37,233 nucleotides of DNA from an uncultured Eubacteriales bacterium (GTDB lineage Bacteria; Bacillota; Clostridia; Oscillospirales; Oscillospiraceae), in the NCBI GenBank assembly GCA_900320465.1, contig ONSQ01000007.1, forward strand, positions 1 to 37,233, given 5' to 3'. Both the position numbers and the translations under genes were made by a program. The first letter of the stretch is position 1; the number at the start of each line of letters is the position of its first letter. The notes beneath the pieces were generated by a model that was not told where the DNA came from, made no database searches, and saw only the letters and a program-made list of their open reading frames with translations. Of the stretch, positions 14,176-24,600 are shown piece by piece.

Positions 14176-16098
14176 ATGAAAAATAAAAAGACAGCGGCCG
14201 TTCTTCTGGCCTTGACCCTCAGCTTCTCCGCCGTGGGCTGCGGCGCGGCCTCCTCCGGCAACACCGCCGTTGCCGCCGCGCTCCAAAACGCGGTCAGCAC
14301 CCAAAGCCAGGCCGTCACCCTCTCCGGCTCCGAGCTCTTTACCGAGCGCGACCTGTCCGGCGCGACGGATGAGATCGTCACCGTCACCCTCTCCGGCAGC
14401 TCCGCCACCGCGGACGGAGCGGGCGTGGAGGTCTCCGACGGTCTGGTCACCATCACCCAGGCGGGCAGCTATCTGCTGACCGGATCCTTTACCGGCCAGA
14501 TCCGCGTGACCGCCGGCGAGGAGGACAAGGTCCAGCTGATCCTCTCCGACGCCTCCGTCACCGCCGACGGCCGGAGCGCCATCCTGGCGCTGAGCGCGGA
14601 CAAGGTCTTTCTGACCCTGGCCGAGAATACGGCCAACAGCGTCTCCGCGGCCGGAGAGCTGGCCGAGATCGAGGGCGTCAACGCCGACGGCGCGATCTTT
14701 GCCAAGTGTGATCTGACCGTCAACGGCGACGGCAGCCTCACGGTTGACTGCGAGACTGGCCACGGCATCGTCTCCAAGGACGATCTGAAGATCGCCTCCG
14801 GCACCCTGAGCGTCACCGCGGCCAAAACCGCCCTCAACGGCAAGGACAGCGTCAGCATCGCTGACGGCGTGCTGAAGCTCACTTCCGGCACCGACGGCAT
14901 CCACAGCGAAACCGAGAACACGGAAAAAGGCGCCGTCACCATTCTGGGCGGCAGCATCACCATCGTCTCCGGCACCGACGGCGTGGATGCCACCAACACC
15001 GTGACCGTCAGCGGCGGCGATCTGACCATCACCGCGGGCGGCGGGGCCGAGAGCGTCAGCCGCGCCATCTCCCGGGGCTGGAGCGCGTCCTCCGCCGACG
15101 TCAGCGGCAAGGGCGTCAAGAGCGACGCGGGCGTCACGATCTCCGGCGGCAGCATCAGCGTGAACAGCGCCGACGACGCCGTCCACAGCGGCGGCGACGT
15201 GCGCATCACCGGCGGCACGCTCAGCCTTGAGAGCGGCGACGACGGCGTCCACGCCGACGCCACGCTCACCATCGAGGGCGGCACCGTCCGGGTGGAGCAG
15301 AGCTACGAGGGCCTGGAGGCTGCCGATATCGTCGTCAGCGGCGGCGACGTGAGCGTCAAGGCCTCGGACGACGGGCTCAACGCCGCGGGCGGCAGCGACG
15401 GCTCGGCTGGCGGCGGCTTCTTCGGCGGCGATCCCTTCGCCTCCCAGAACGTGTCCATCACCATCAGCGGCGGCAGCCTGCATGTCAACGCCGACGGCGA
15501 CGGCATCGACTCCAACGGCGACCTCACCGTCAGCGGCGGCACGATCACCGTCTCCGGCCCCACCAACAGCGGCAACGGCGCGCTGGACTACAACGGCAGC
15601 GCTCTTATCACCGGCGGAACGGTGATCGCGGCCGGCGCCTCCGGCATGGCCGAGAACTTCTCCACCGGCTCTACCCAGTGCAGCATGCTCGTCTCCTTCG
15701 GCGGCGCCGTCAGCGGCGGCACGGAGATCTGCGTCTACAACGCATCCGGCACGCTTCTGGCCTCCTTCACCCCCGAGAAGGACTACCAGTGCGCGATCAT
15801 CTCTCTGAGCGAGCTGAGCGTGGGCGAGACCTACACCGTCACCGCCGGCTCCCAGAGCCAGAGCGTGATCCTCAGCTCCACCATCACCGGCTCCGGCATG
15901 GGCATGGGCGGTTTTGGCGGCGGCATGGGCGGTTTTGGCGGCGGCATGGGCGGTTTTGGCGGCGGCATGGGCGGTTTTGGCGGCGGCATGGGCGGCCACG
16001 GCGGCGGCCAGGGCGGCTTCGGCGGCGGTCAAGGCGGCTTCGGCGGCGGTCAGGGTGGCCATGGCGGCGGCCAGGGTGGCTTCGACGGCAGACCGTAA
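14176..16098 (+). CDS. Carbohydrate-binding beta-helix lipoprotein (Cthe_2159-like) with Gly-rich tail
   Basis: 640 residues. A lipoprotein signal ends AVGC (Cys 22). Residues about 50-570 are a long series of short Asp/Gly/Ser-rich beta repeats such as SGGDLTITAGG, SGGSISVNSADDAVHSGGD and ESGDDGVHADATLTIEGG. This is the pattern of the Cthe_2159/PF14262 family of parallel beta-helix proteins, which bind acidic plant polysaccharides and calcium. The tail (about 574-640) consists of GMGGFGG, then GGQGG-type repeats. It is therefore a surface lipoprotein probably holding polysaccharide. ATG 14176 follows GAGG by 10 bases; an in-frame TTG two codons earlier is possible. Confidence 0.75.
   Translation: MKNKKTAAVLLALTLSFSAVGCGAASSGNTAVAAALQNAVSTQSQAVTLSGSELFTERDLSGATDEIVTVTLSGSSATADGAGVEVSDGLVTITQAGSYLLTGSFTGQIRVTAGEEDKVQLILSDASVTADGRSAILALSADKVFLTLAENTANSVSAAGELAEIEGVNADGAIFAKCDLTVNGDGSLTVDCETGHGIVSKDDLKIASGTLSVTAAKTALNGKDSVSIADGVLKLTSGTDGIHSETENTEKGAVTILGGSITIVSGTDGVDATNTVTVSGGDLTITAGGGAESVSRAISRGWSASSADVSGKGVKSDAGVTISGGSISVNSADDAVHSGGDVRITGGTLSLESGDDGVHADATLTIEGGTVRVEQSYEGLEAADIVVSGGDVSVKASDDGLNAAGGSDGSAGGGFFGGDPFASQNVSITISGGSLHVNADGDGIDSNGDLTVSGGTITVSGPTNSGNGALDYNGSALITGGTVIAAGASGMAENFSTGSTQCSMLVSFGGAVSGGTEICVYNASGTLLASFTPEKDYQCAIISLSELSVGETYTVTAGSQSQSVILSSTITGSGMGMGGFGGGMGGFGGGMGGFGGGMGGFGGGMGGHGGGQGGFGGGQGGFGGGQGGHGGGQGGFDGRP
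15901..16005 (+). repeat. 21-bp tandem repeat encoding the Gly/Met tail
   Basis: Four identical 21-bp units run from 15901 to 15984, each coding GMGGFGG, and a fifth diverged unit ends at 16005 (GMGGHGG). Variant GGQGGFG/GGQGGHG units follow. Perfect nucleotide identity across four units suggests recent copy-number change. Confidence 0.9.
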
Positions 16099-16133
16099 AA
16101 AAGAAAGGGAAGCATTGCTTCCCTTTCTTTTTT
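16097..16133 (+). terminator. Terminator after the beta-helix gene
   Basis: A perfect 17-bp stem (16097-16113/16117-16133, loop ATT) whose arms are A- and T-rich at the base. It overlaps the last bases of the stop codon. Confidence 0.85.
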
Positions 16134-16146
16134 TAGTATTTAGCTT

Positions 16147-16187
16147 AAAAGAGGCAGTGAAAACCACCGGTTTTCACTGCCTCTTTT
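16147..16187 (-). terminator. Terminator of the ylxM-ffh-rpsP-khpA operon
   Basis: A perfect 19-bp stem (16147-16165/16169-16187) with a three-base loop, ending in a T run in the minus direction just after the khpA stop. It stands back to back with the plus-strand terminator at 16097-16133. Confidence 0.85.
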
Positions 16188-16200
16188 CTTGCCCAAAGGA

Positions 16201-16431
16201 TCAGTCCATGATCTCCACGGAGACTTTTTTGCCCTTTCTCTGGGCAACGGCGCGCATCAGGATGCGGATCTGCTTGACGATCCGGCCCTGGCGGCCGATG
16301 ACCTTGCCCATGTCGCCGTCGGCGACGCGAACCTCAAACACGGTCTCGCCGTCGGCTTTGCGCTCGGTCACAGAAACCTCGTCGGGATGATCGACCAGGC
16401 TCTGTACAAGATAGGTCAGAAGTTCTTTCAC
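16201..16431 (-). CDS. khpA: KH-domain RNA-binding protein KhpA
   Basis: 76 residues, a single KH domain with the GRQG loop inside GKVIGRQGRIVKQIRILMRAVA. KhpA (YlqC) binds RNA, in streptococci as a partner of KhpB, and affects cell division and elongation. The start is a GTG at 16431 preceded by GAGGAG at 9 bases. It follows rpsP directly in the usual order; the operon then ends at a strong terminator, so rimM, trmD and rplS are not in this unit. Confidence 0.9.
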   Translation of the reverse strand: MKELLTYLVQSLVDHPDEVSVTERKADGETVFEVRVADGDMGKVIGRQGRIVKQIRILMRAVAQRKGKKVSVEIMD

Positions 16432-16448
16432 TGTTGATCGCTCCTCAA

Positions 16449-16685
16449 TTACGCTTCGATCTTCTTGAGCAGACCGCGGACCGTATCGGTGGGCTGAGCG
16501 CCCTGGGAGATCCAGTACTTCACGCGCTCGGCGTCGAGATTCAGCTTGCTGCCGTCAGCCATCGGATCGTAAGTGCCCAGCTCTTCGATGAAGCGGCCGT
16601 CACGCGGGGAACGGGAATCGGCAACGACAACACGATAGTAAGGAGCCTTCTTGGCGCCCATTCTGCGGAGTCTGATTTTGACCAT
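16449..16685 (-). CDS. rpsP: Small ribosomal subunit protein bS16
   Basis: 78 residues beginning [37 protein letters not shown], the unmistakable bS16 N-terminus. It binds 16S rRNA and helps 30S assembly. GGAGGTG precedes the ATG. It lies between ffh and khpA, as in many Firmicutes. Confidence 0.97.
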   Translation of the reverse strand: MVKIRLRRMGAKKAPYYRVVVADSRSPRDGRFIEELGTYDPMADGSKLNLDAERVKYWISQGAQPTDTVRGLLKKIEA

Positions 16686-16760
16686 GTATATTCACCTCCA
16701 TACATTTTTCTGCAAATTCATACTCTATTACAAACACTTTTTCAAGTGCCGTAACCAACC

Positions 16761-18140
16761 TTAAAAACCGAAGCCGCCCAGACCGCCGAGACCGCCCAGA
16801 CCACCCATGCCGCCCATGCGGCCGAGCTTCTTCTGCATCTTCTTCATGTTCTTGCCCGAGAACTGCTTCATCATCTGCTGCATGGCCTCGAACTGCTTCA
16901 GAAGACGGTTGACGTCCACCACCTGGGTGCCCGAACCGGCGGCGATGCGCTTTTTGCGGCTGGAGTTCAGCAGCGACGGGTTTTCCCGTTCGGCCGGGGT
17001 CATGGACAGGATGATAGCCTCCTGACGCGCCATCAGCTTGTCGTCGATCTTCGCACCCTTGAGTGCCGAGGCGTTCATGCCCGGGATCATGGACATCAGA
17101 CTGTCCAGATCGCCCATGTTCTTCAGCTGGCCCATCTGGTCGAGATAGTCCGCAAGCGTAAAGCGGTTGGCCCGCAGGCGTTCCGCAGCCTCCAGCGCCT
17201 TTTTCTCGTCGTAGCTCTGCTCGGCCTTTTCGATCAGCGTCAGCACGTCGCCCATGCCCAGAATGCGCGAGGCCATGCGGTCGGGATGGAAGGGCTCGAT
17301 CATGTCCAGCTTCTCGCCCACGCCGATGAACTTGATGGGCTTGCCGGTGGCCGCCCGGATCGACAGGGCCGCGCCGCCTCTGGCGTCGCCGTCCAGCTTG
17401 GTCAGCATCACGCCCGTGACCCCCAGCGCCTCGTCAAAGGCGGTGGCGGCGTTGACCGCGTCCTGACCGGTCATGGCGTCGACGACCAGCAGGATCTCCG
17501 CAGGCTCGACGGCGTCGCGGATGTTCTTGAGCTCGTCCATCAGCTCCTGGTCGATATGCAGACGGCCCGCGGTGTCCAGGAATACCAGATCATTGCCGTG
17601 GCGCTTGGCGTGCTCGATGGCGGCCCGGGCGATGTCCACGGGATTGGTCTGGCCCATCTGGAACACCGGCAGATCCAGCTGCTTGCCCACGGTCTCCAGC
17701 TGCTTGATGGCGGCCGGACGGTAGATGTCGCAGGCGGCCAGCAGCGGGCGCTTGCCCTGGCGGCGCATGTAGGCGGCCAGTTTGGCGCCGTTGGTGGTCT
17801 TGCCCGCGCCCTGCAGGCCGACGAGCATCACCACGCTGGGCGATTTCGAGGAGATGTTCAGCTTCTGGTTTTCGCCGCCCATCAGACTGCACAGCTCGTC
17901 GTTGACGATCTTGATGACCATCTGGGCGGGGGAGAGGGATTCCAGCACGTCCGCGCCGCTGGCGCGTTCGGTCACGGTCTTGGTGAAGTCCTTGACGACC
18001 TTGTAGCTGACGTCCGCCTCCAGCAGCGCCATACGCACCTCGCGCATGGCCTCCTTCACGTCGGAAGCTGTCAGCCGTCCCTTGCCGCGCAGACGCTTGA
18101 ACGCCGCATTGAGTTTTTCGGATAAGCTTTCAAATGCCAT
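16761..18140 (-). CDS. ffh: Signal recognition particle GTPase Ffh
   Basis: 459 residues. The N domain (1-90) is followed by the G domain with GLQGAGKT (108-115), DTAGRLHID, TKLDGDARGG and GVGEKLDMIEPFHPDRMASRILGMGD. The Met-rich M domain with VDVNRLLKQFEAMQQMMKQF binds 4.5S RNA and signal peptides. The extreme C-terminus is Gly/Met-rich (MGGMGGLGGLGG). Ffh docks with FtsY to deliver nascent membrane proteins. It follows ylxM closely and precedes rpsP. Confidence 0.97.
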   Translation of the reverse strand: MAFESLSEKLNAAFKRLRGKGRLTASDVKEAMREVRMALLEADVSYKVVKDFTKTVTERASGADVLESLSPAQMVIKIVNDELCSLMGGENQKLNISSKSPSVVMLVGLQGAGKTTNGAKLAAYMRRQGKRPLLAACDIYRPAAIKQLETVGKQLDLPVFQMGQTNPVDIARAAIEHAKRHGNDLVFLDTAGRLHIDQELMDELKNIRDAVEPAEILLVVDAMTGQDAVNAATAFDEALGVTGVMLTKLDGDARGGAALSIRAATGKPIKFIGVGEKLDMIEPFHPDRMASRILGMGDVLTLIEKAEQSYDEKKALEAAERLRANRFTLADYLDQMGQLKNMGDLDSLMSMIPGMNASALKGAKIDDKLMARQEAIILSMTPAERENPSLLNSSRKKRIAAGSGTQVVDVNRLLKQFEAMQQMMKQFSGKNMKKMQKKLGRMGGMGGLGGLGGLGGFGF

Positions 18141-18149
18141 GGCTTCTCC

Positions 18150-18503
18150 TCATTCCAGCAGGGCCTCAAGCCCCTGTGACAAACCGGCGGCGAGCGTTTT
18201 CGCCTCGCCCGTCAGTCTCAGTGCGCACAGCTTGTCCGCCGTGTCGCGCAGCGCCTCCAGTGCATGCTGTGTCTCGGAAAAGCGGCGGACCAGACCGGTT
18301 TTCTCCTCGATCTGCTCCAGCGAGGCCACGCCGCGGCGGATGTTGTCCCACACGCCCTGGCGCGAAACGCCGCACTGCTCGGCAATTTCGCTCAACGACA
18401 GGTCCTCGTTGAAGTGCAGCTCGCAGCACGCGCGCTGTTTGTCGGTCAGCAGCTCGCCGTAAAAGTCCAGCAGAAGGCTCTGCCTTACTCTGTCCTCGGT
18501 CAC
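18150..18503 (-). CDS. ylxM: YlxM-like SRP-associated helix-turn-helix protein
   Basis: 117 residues starting at GTG 18503 (VTEDRVRQSLLLDFYGELLTDKQ), with AGGAGG 9 bases upstream; the longer frame starting at 18587 lacks a ribosome site. The YlxM/p13 motif LSLSEIAEQCGVSRQGVWDNIRRG is a sigma-4-like HTH. In Firmicutes and mycoplasmas this small protein is encoded before ffh, and a stimulatory role in SRP GTPase cycling has been described in streptococci. It ends 9 bases before ffh. Confidence 0.92.
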   Translation of the reverse strand: MTEDRVRQSLLLDFYGELLTDKQRACCELHFNEDLSLSEIAEQCGVSRQGVWDNIRRGVASLEQIEEKTGLVRRFSETQHALEALRDTADKLCALRLTGEAKTLAAGLSQGLEALLE

Positions 18504-18558
18504 GCTGCCGCACCTCCTGTCAAGCGAAACGCCTTTACACTCTTCCGAGCCAAGGCAT

Positions 18559-18587
18559 ACTATACCAAATCCCGCCGCCGCTGTCAA
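18559..18587 (-). promoter_or_regulatory. Promoter of the ylxM-ffh operon
   Basis: On the minus strand TTGACA (18582-18587), a 17-base spacer and TATAGT (18559-18564). Confidence 0.85.
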
Positions 18588-18698
18588 GGCTTTTTTCTTG
18601 TCACCGCGTGAAAATGGCGCGCTGCCGAAGCCGGACGCATAAGAGGCGCGGACGAGGAAAAACTATCCTTACCTATTTCTACAGGACAGAGGGAAAGC

Positions 18699-21600
18699 AT
18701 GGATATTGTATCATCCGGACTGAACATCGACGACGGCCGTCTTTATTCTTACGCCCAGTCGGCCGCAAAGCTGCTGAAAACCGACGGCGAGGGAAGACCG
18801 CGCGCCGAGCGCAGCCGCCTCCGGCGCGAGAGCGCCGCCTTGCGCCGTGCCCACGGCGCGCTTGTGCGCGCCGTAGCCGATCGCGAGCCCAACGCCGCGG
18901 AGGCCTGGCTGCTGGACAACTATTATCTCATCGCCCGCGAGACGCGCCGCTGCGCCTCCGAGCTGAAGGACTGTGCAACGCAGCGCCTGTGCGAGGGCGA
19001 AAGTCTGGGCTTTGCCCTCAGCAGCTCGCTGCTGCGTGCCGGCGGCGGGGCGTGGAGCGAAGAGCGTCTCGTCCGCTACCTGGACGGCTTTCAAAGCGTC
19101 TGCGTCCTGCGCCAGAGCGAGTGGGAGGCTCTGGGCGTGCTGTCGCGCTGCGCCATCCTCTCGGCCCTGGCGGAGGTCTGCCGCGCCATGGAGCGGGGCG
19201 GGGATGTTGCGCGCTGCGCCGCTCTTTTTTCCAACCTGTTCGCGGCCCTGCGCCGCAGCGCCGTCATGGACTATGACGCTGTGGCCGATCGGGTCAACGT
19301 GCCCGGCCTGATCCTGGCCGGGGACGCCACGGGCGAATATCCACGCATGGACGCGCCCACCCGCCGCGCCTATCTCCGCCGACTTGAGGAGTTGGCCGCG
19401 CGCCGGGGCGTGGAAGCCCAGACACTGGCCCGGACCCTGGTGGAGCGCTCGCAGCGCGAGGGCCGCCATCTGGGCTTTTATCTCTTCGGCAGGCTCGCCG
19501 AGGGCCGCGCCGAGATATTTCTCTCCGTCCGTGCGGCGCTGAGCGCGGCCCTCGCCCTGCTGCTCCTGTGGAGTATGGGACCGCTGACACTGGGACTGCT
19601 GGGCCTTCCGCTGCTGGAGACGGTCTCGCGCTTTTCCGAGCTGGTGCTCTCCCGGCTGGTGAGGCCCCGGCGTCTGCCCCGTCTGGATCTGAGCCGCGGC
19701 ATCCCGCCGGAGGGGAAGACCGTCTGCGTTCTCTGCGTGCTTTTAACGGATGAGAGCGCCGCCAGCCGCGCCGCACGGCGTCTGGAGGAGCTATATTATT
19801 CCTGCGGCGGCGACAGGGAAAAGGGCGTGCTGAGCTTTGCTCTGCTGGCGGATCTGCCGGAGGCGGACGAGCAGACCTGCCAAAGCGACGAGCCCATCCT
19901 CAACGCGGCCAGGGAGGCGGTGGGGGCGCTCAACCGCCGCCTGGGCGGAGGCTTTTGCCTGCTGACGCGTCCCCGCCGCTTTGACGGCGAGCGCTACACC
20001 CCCAACGAGCGCAAGCGCGGAGCGCTGTGCGCTCTGGCCGCGCTGCTGCTGGGCCGCGAGAGCGAGCTCGTCTGCCACGGCGACACGGCGGCTATGTCCG
20101 GCGCGCACTATATCCTGACGCTGGATGCCGATACCGTTCTCTATCCGGATTCTGCCCGTGAGCTGATCGGCGCCGCCCTCCATCCTCTCAACCGACCGCA
20201 GATCGATGAGGCGCGCGGCGTGGTCACGGCCGGTCACGGCATATTCCAGCTGCATGTGGGAGCCACGCTCTCCAGCGCCACCGCCACGGATTTCTCGCTG
20301 ATTTTCGCCCCGCCGGGCGGCAGCGACCCCTATACCAGCCTCTGCGGTGAGCTGTACATGGACGCCTTTGACGCCGGGGGCTTCACCGGCAAGGGCCTGC
20401 TGGACGCGCATGCTCTGTATGTCTGTACCGCCGAGCGCTTGGACGGACGCGGCATCCTGTCCCACGATGCGCCGGAGGGGGCGTATCTGCGCGGCGCCGT
20501 GCTGGGCGACGAGAGCTGCTTCGACACCTTTCCCGCCAGCCCTAACGCCTATTACCGGCGGCTGCACCGCTGGGTGCGCGGGGACTGGCAGAATCTGCGC
20601 TTTCTCTTTGACGGCGCGCTGCGCCACATTGAGCGCTATCGTTTCCTGGACAAGCTGCGGCACAGCCTGGTGGCGCCTGCCGCTCTGGCGGCGCTCTTAA
20701 CGGGCTTCCTGCGGCCGGACAAGGCGGGGGCTGCGGCAATGGCGGTGTGCTTCTGCCTGCTGGGTGAGCTGCTGCCGGCCCTGCTGGGCGAGCTGCGCCG
20801 CCGCGGTGAGCGCTCCAGGCGAAAAAGCCGTGTTCTGGCCCCCTTGGGCGGGGCAATCCTGCGCTGCTTTGTGCGCCTGTGGTTGCTGCCCTGGGAGGCC
20901 TGGATCTGCGCCTCTGCAGCGCTGACGGCCCTGTGGCGCATGGCGGTGAGCCACCGCCGTCTGCTGCAGTGGGAGACCGCCGCCCAGAGTGAGGCCCGGG
21001 GCGAGTCCCCGGCGGCTTACGCCCGCGCCATGGCCGCGGCCCTGCCGATCGGTCTGGGTGCCATGTGCCTGTCCCGGACGGTCATCGGGCACGCCGCGGG
21101 GCTCATGTGGCTACTCTCTCCCCTGGCGGCCTGGGCCCTTTCCCTACCCAGCGCGCGGCCCGCGCAGCTCAGCTCGACAGACCGGGCCTATCTGCGGGGG
21201 GCGGCGGGGGAGACATGGCGATTTTTTTCCGCGCTGCGCGACGAGGCGGACCACGGTCTGCCTCCGGACAATTTTCAGACCCAGCCGCGGCGGGGCGCGG
21301 CCCACAGCATCTCCCCCACAAACCTGGGTCTGGCGATGACGGCGGCGGTCGCAGCCGTTGATCTGGAGGCGATTGAGCCGACAGAGGCGCTGGACTATAT
21401 CCGCTCGCTGACGGACACCGCGATGCGATTGAGGCGGTACAGGGGGCATTTCTATAACTGGTATTCGACCCGGACGCTGGAGGTGCTGCAGCCGCCGATG
21501 ATATCCACGGTGGACAGCGGAAACCTTTGCGCCGCAATGCTTACGGCCGCAGTCTTCGCCAAGGAGCAGGGGGATGAGGAGCTGGCCGGAAGGCTGGACG

Positions 21601-24600
21601 GACTGGCCGGGGAGATGGATTTTTCGTTCCTTTACGACCCGGCGCGCTCGCTGTTTGCCATCTGCTACGATCCGCTGCGCCAGAGAAGGACCGGCGGCTG
21701 GTATGATCTGATGGCCAGCGAGGCGACGCTGACCAGCTATCTGGCCGTGGCGAGGGGCCAGGCACCGCGCCGCCACTGGCGCGCGCTGGGCCGCACGCTG
21801 CTGGGGCGGGACGGCTACCGGGGTCTGGCCAGCTGGAACGGCAGCATGTTTGAATATCTGATGAGCGCCCTGTTCCTGCCCCTGCAGCGGGGCAGCCTGC
21901 TGGACGAGAGCTGCCGCTTCTGTCTGCACGCCCAGCGGCGGAGGGCGCTGCCGGGTCAGCCCTGGGGCGTTTCGGAGAGCGCGTTTTTCTCGCTCGACGC
22001 CGCGGGGCGCTATCGCTACAAGGCCCACGGGGTCGGCGCGCTGGCGCTCAAGCGGGGACAGGACGCGGAGTATGTGGTTTCGCCCTACAGCAGCTTTCTG
22101 GCCCTGTGCGTGGACCCGCAGGCCGCCGTACGCAATCTGCGGCGGCTGGAGAAGCTGGGGATGCGCGGGCCATACGGCTTTTACGAGGCGCTGGATCTGA
22201 CGCCCTCGCGCTGTCGCGGCGACAGGGGCGAGCGGGTATGCACCACGATGGCGCACCACGCGGCCATGAGTCTGTGCGCCGCGGCCAACGCCCTGTGCGA
22301 GGGCAGCATCAGCCGCCGCTTTATGAGCCGCGCGCAGCTCGCGGCCTTTCTGCCGCTCCTCTCCGAGTCTCTGGATGAGACCCGGAGACCCATGCGCCGC
22401 GGCGAAGAGAAGCCGGGCAGACGCCCTTGCGCCGCGGCCGCGCGGGGCCCTGTGCGCGGGGAAAAGGGCGAGAAGGGCTGCACGCTGCTGTCCAACGGCG
22501 CCTACACCGTGGCGCTGACGGAAAGGGGCGAGCAGGCGGCCTGGCTGAACGAAACGGCGGTGTCCGACGCGCGCTTCGGCGGCGTGTCGCTGCGGCTGCG
22601 CGCAGGGGCGGGGGAGGTCGTGCTGATGCCCTCTCTCTGCCGCCGCTGGGAGCTGGGCGAGGACTACGCCCGCTATGAATACGCCACGCCCTGGGGAACG
22701 GCCGGACTGTGTATCTCCGTGGGCGGGGCGGAGAACGGCACGCTCTACGAGCTGGAGCTGCCCGCCGGGGCCGGAGCATGCACGGTGACGCTGCAGCTTG
22801 TGCCGCTGCTCTCGCCCCGGGGGGAGTACGCCGATCACCCGGCCTACGCGCGCCTGGGCATCCGGGCAGAAGAAAAGGATGGAGCGCTGCTGCTGCGGCG
22901 CATTGCCCGAAGGGGCCGGGATCTGTATATGGCCATCCGCAGCACCGCGCCGATGAGCTTTACCGCAGACGCGGACGGCTCGAAGGGACCGGTGCTGCTG
23001 CGGCCCGCGCTGCGCCTGCGCGTGACGCCGGAGCCGGACGCGGCCACGCTGCGCTTTGCCCTGTGTCTGGCCCGGGACGAGGCGGAGGCCCTTGCAGGCA
23101 GCCGCCGGCTGCTGGGAGCCACGGCACTCCTGCGCGCCGGCTTCACCCGGGGCGCGGCCACGCTGCTGGGCCTGTCCGGCGAGGGCCTGCGCTATGCCAT
23201 GGCGCTGTACAGGGCCTGCTACGATCACACGGGACGCGACGGCTGCGCGCGGCGCGAGCTGTGGGCTCTGGGCCTGTCGGGCGACCGGCCGCTGCTGGTA
23301 TGCCGCGCCGGAAGCCGGGAGGAGACGGACTTTGTGCGCGGCTTCTGTCTGCTGCGCGCGCTGGGTGTGGACTGCGAGGCCGCGCTGGTGACGGACGAGA
23401 CCGGCGAGTACGCCGCGCCGGACCGCGAGCGGGTGGTCGGGGAGCTGTCCCGGGTGGGACTGGAGGCGCTGCTGGGCACGCCGGGCGGGATTTTCCTCTG
23501 CCCGGCGTCGGCGGAGAGGGCTCTTGTCTCCCGCGCGGCCTTTGCGGCGGGTGAGAAGCGCGTGCAGCTCGAGATGCTGCCGGCGCCGGAGGCGCCGCCG
23601 CGCTCGCTCGCAGAAGGGCCGGAGGGCGGCTTTGACGGGGAGGGCGTGTTTTCCGTCACCCTCCCGGGCCGCCTGCCGAAAAAGCCCTGGCAGCAGCTGC
23701 TGTTTGCCGCCGACTGCGGCTGGCTTGTCAGCGAGTGCGGCAGCGGCTGGCTGTGGCAGGGAAACGCCCGGGAGGGCCGCGTCAATCCCCCGCCCCGGGA
23801 GCCGGAGGACAGCCGGGGCAGCGAGTGTCTGTGGGCCGAGACGCCCGGCGGGCGCGTGTCCCTGTTCGCAGCGGAGGACGGCATCCCCTGCCGCGTCAGC
23901 TACGGGGCGGCCTTCGCGCGCTGGGAAAAGGAGATCGACGGGCGCAGCGTGAGTCTGACGGGCTTTCTGGACCCGGAGAGCGGGGCGAGGGTGCTGCTGC
24001 TCTCCGGCGCGGCGGGACTGACGATCCTGTGGCGCATGGAGCTGGAGCTGGGCGCGCCGGGCGGCGCGGCGGTGCGCGCAAGGGTGGACGAGGACGTGTT
24101 TTGCGCGGAGAATCCGGACAGCTTTCTGCCGGAGATGCGCTTCTCCGCCGCCGTCAGCGCAAAGGCGCGCTGGCGCTGCGACTATGCCAACAGCGGTTTT
24201 CTGGCGGCCTTCACGGCCTCGGAGCACGAGGTGCTGGTCTGCCGGTGCGGCAGGCCGGAGACTGTCCGGGCACTGTGCGGGCAAAAGGCTGCCCTGGGGG
24301 CCTATGCCGCGGCCGTGCGCGCGGCAGCTGAGCGCTATGGGCGCTTTAGGCTGCGCAGCAGCGACGCGGCGCTGGACCGCTATATGAATCACTGGTGTCT
24401 GCACCAGATCTACGCCCGGCTGGAGGCGCGCACCAGCCTGTATCAGAGCGGCGGCGCCTACGGCTTCCGTGATCAGCTGCAGGACGCGGTGAACCTGCTG
24501 CTGGTGGACGAGAGCGCGGCGAGAGAGCGCATTCTGGACTGTTGCCGCCACCAGTATACCGAGGGCGACGTGATGCACTGGTGGCACCCCCACCCGGCGG

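Noticed and set aside
15901..16005. CRISPR-like array
   Set aside because: The 21-bp units are directly adjacent without spacers and are in-frame coding repeats.
14086..16167. A 693-codon open frame on the minus strand opposite the beta-helix gene
   Set aside because: It is a composition shadow of the Gly/Asp/Ser repeats and reads as low-complexity Ala/Gly/Asp. It has no ribosome site, while the plus strand has a lipoprotein signal and family motifs.
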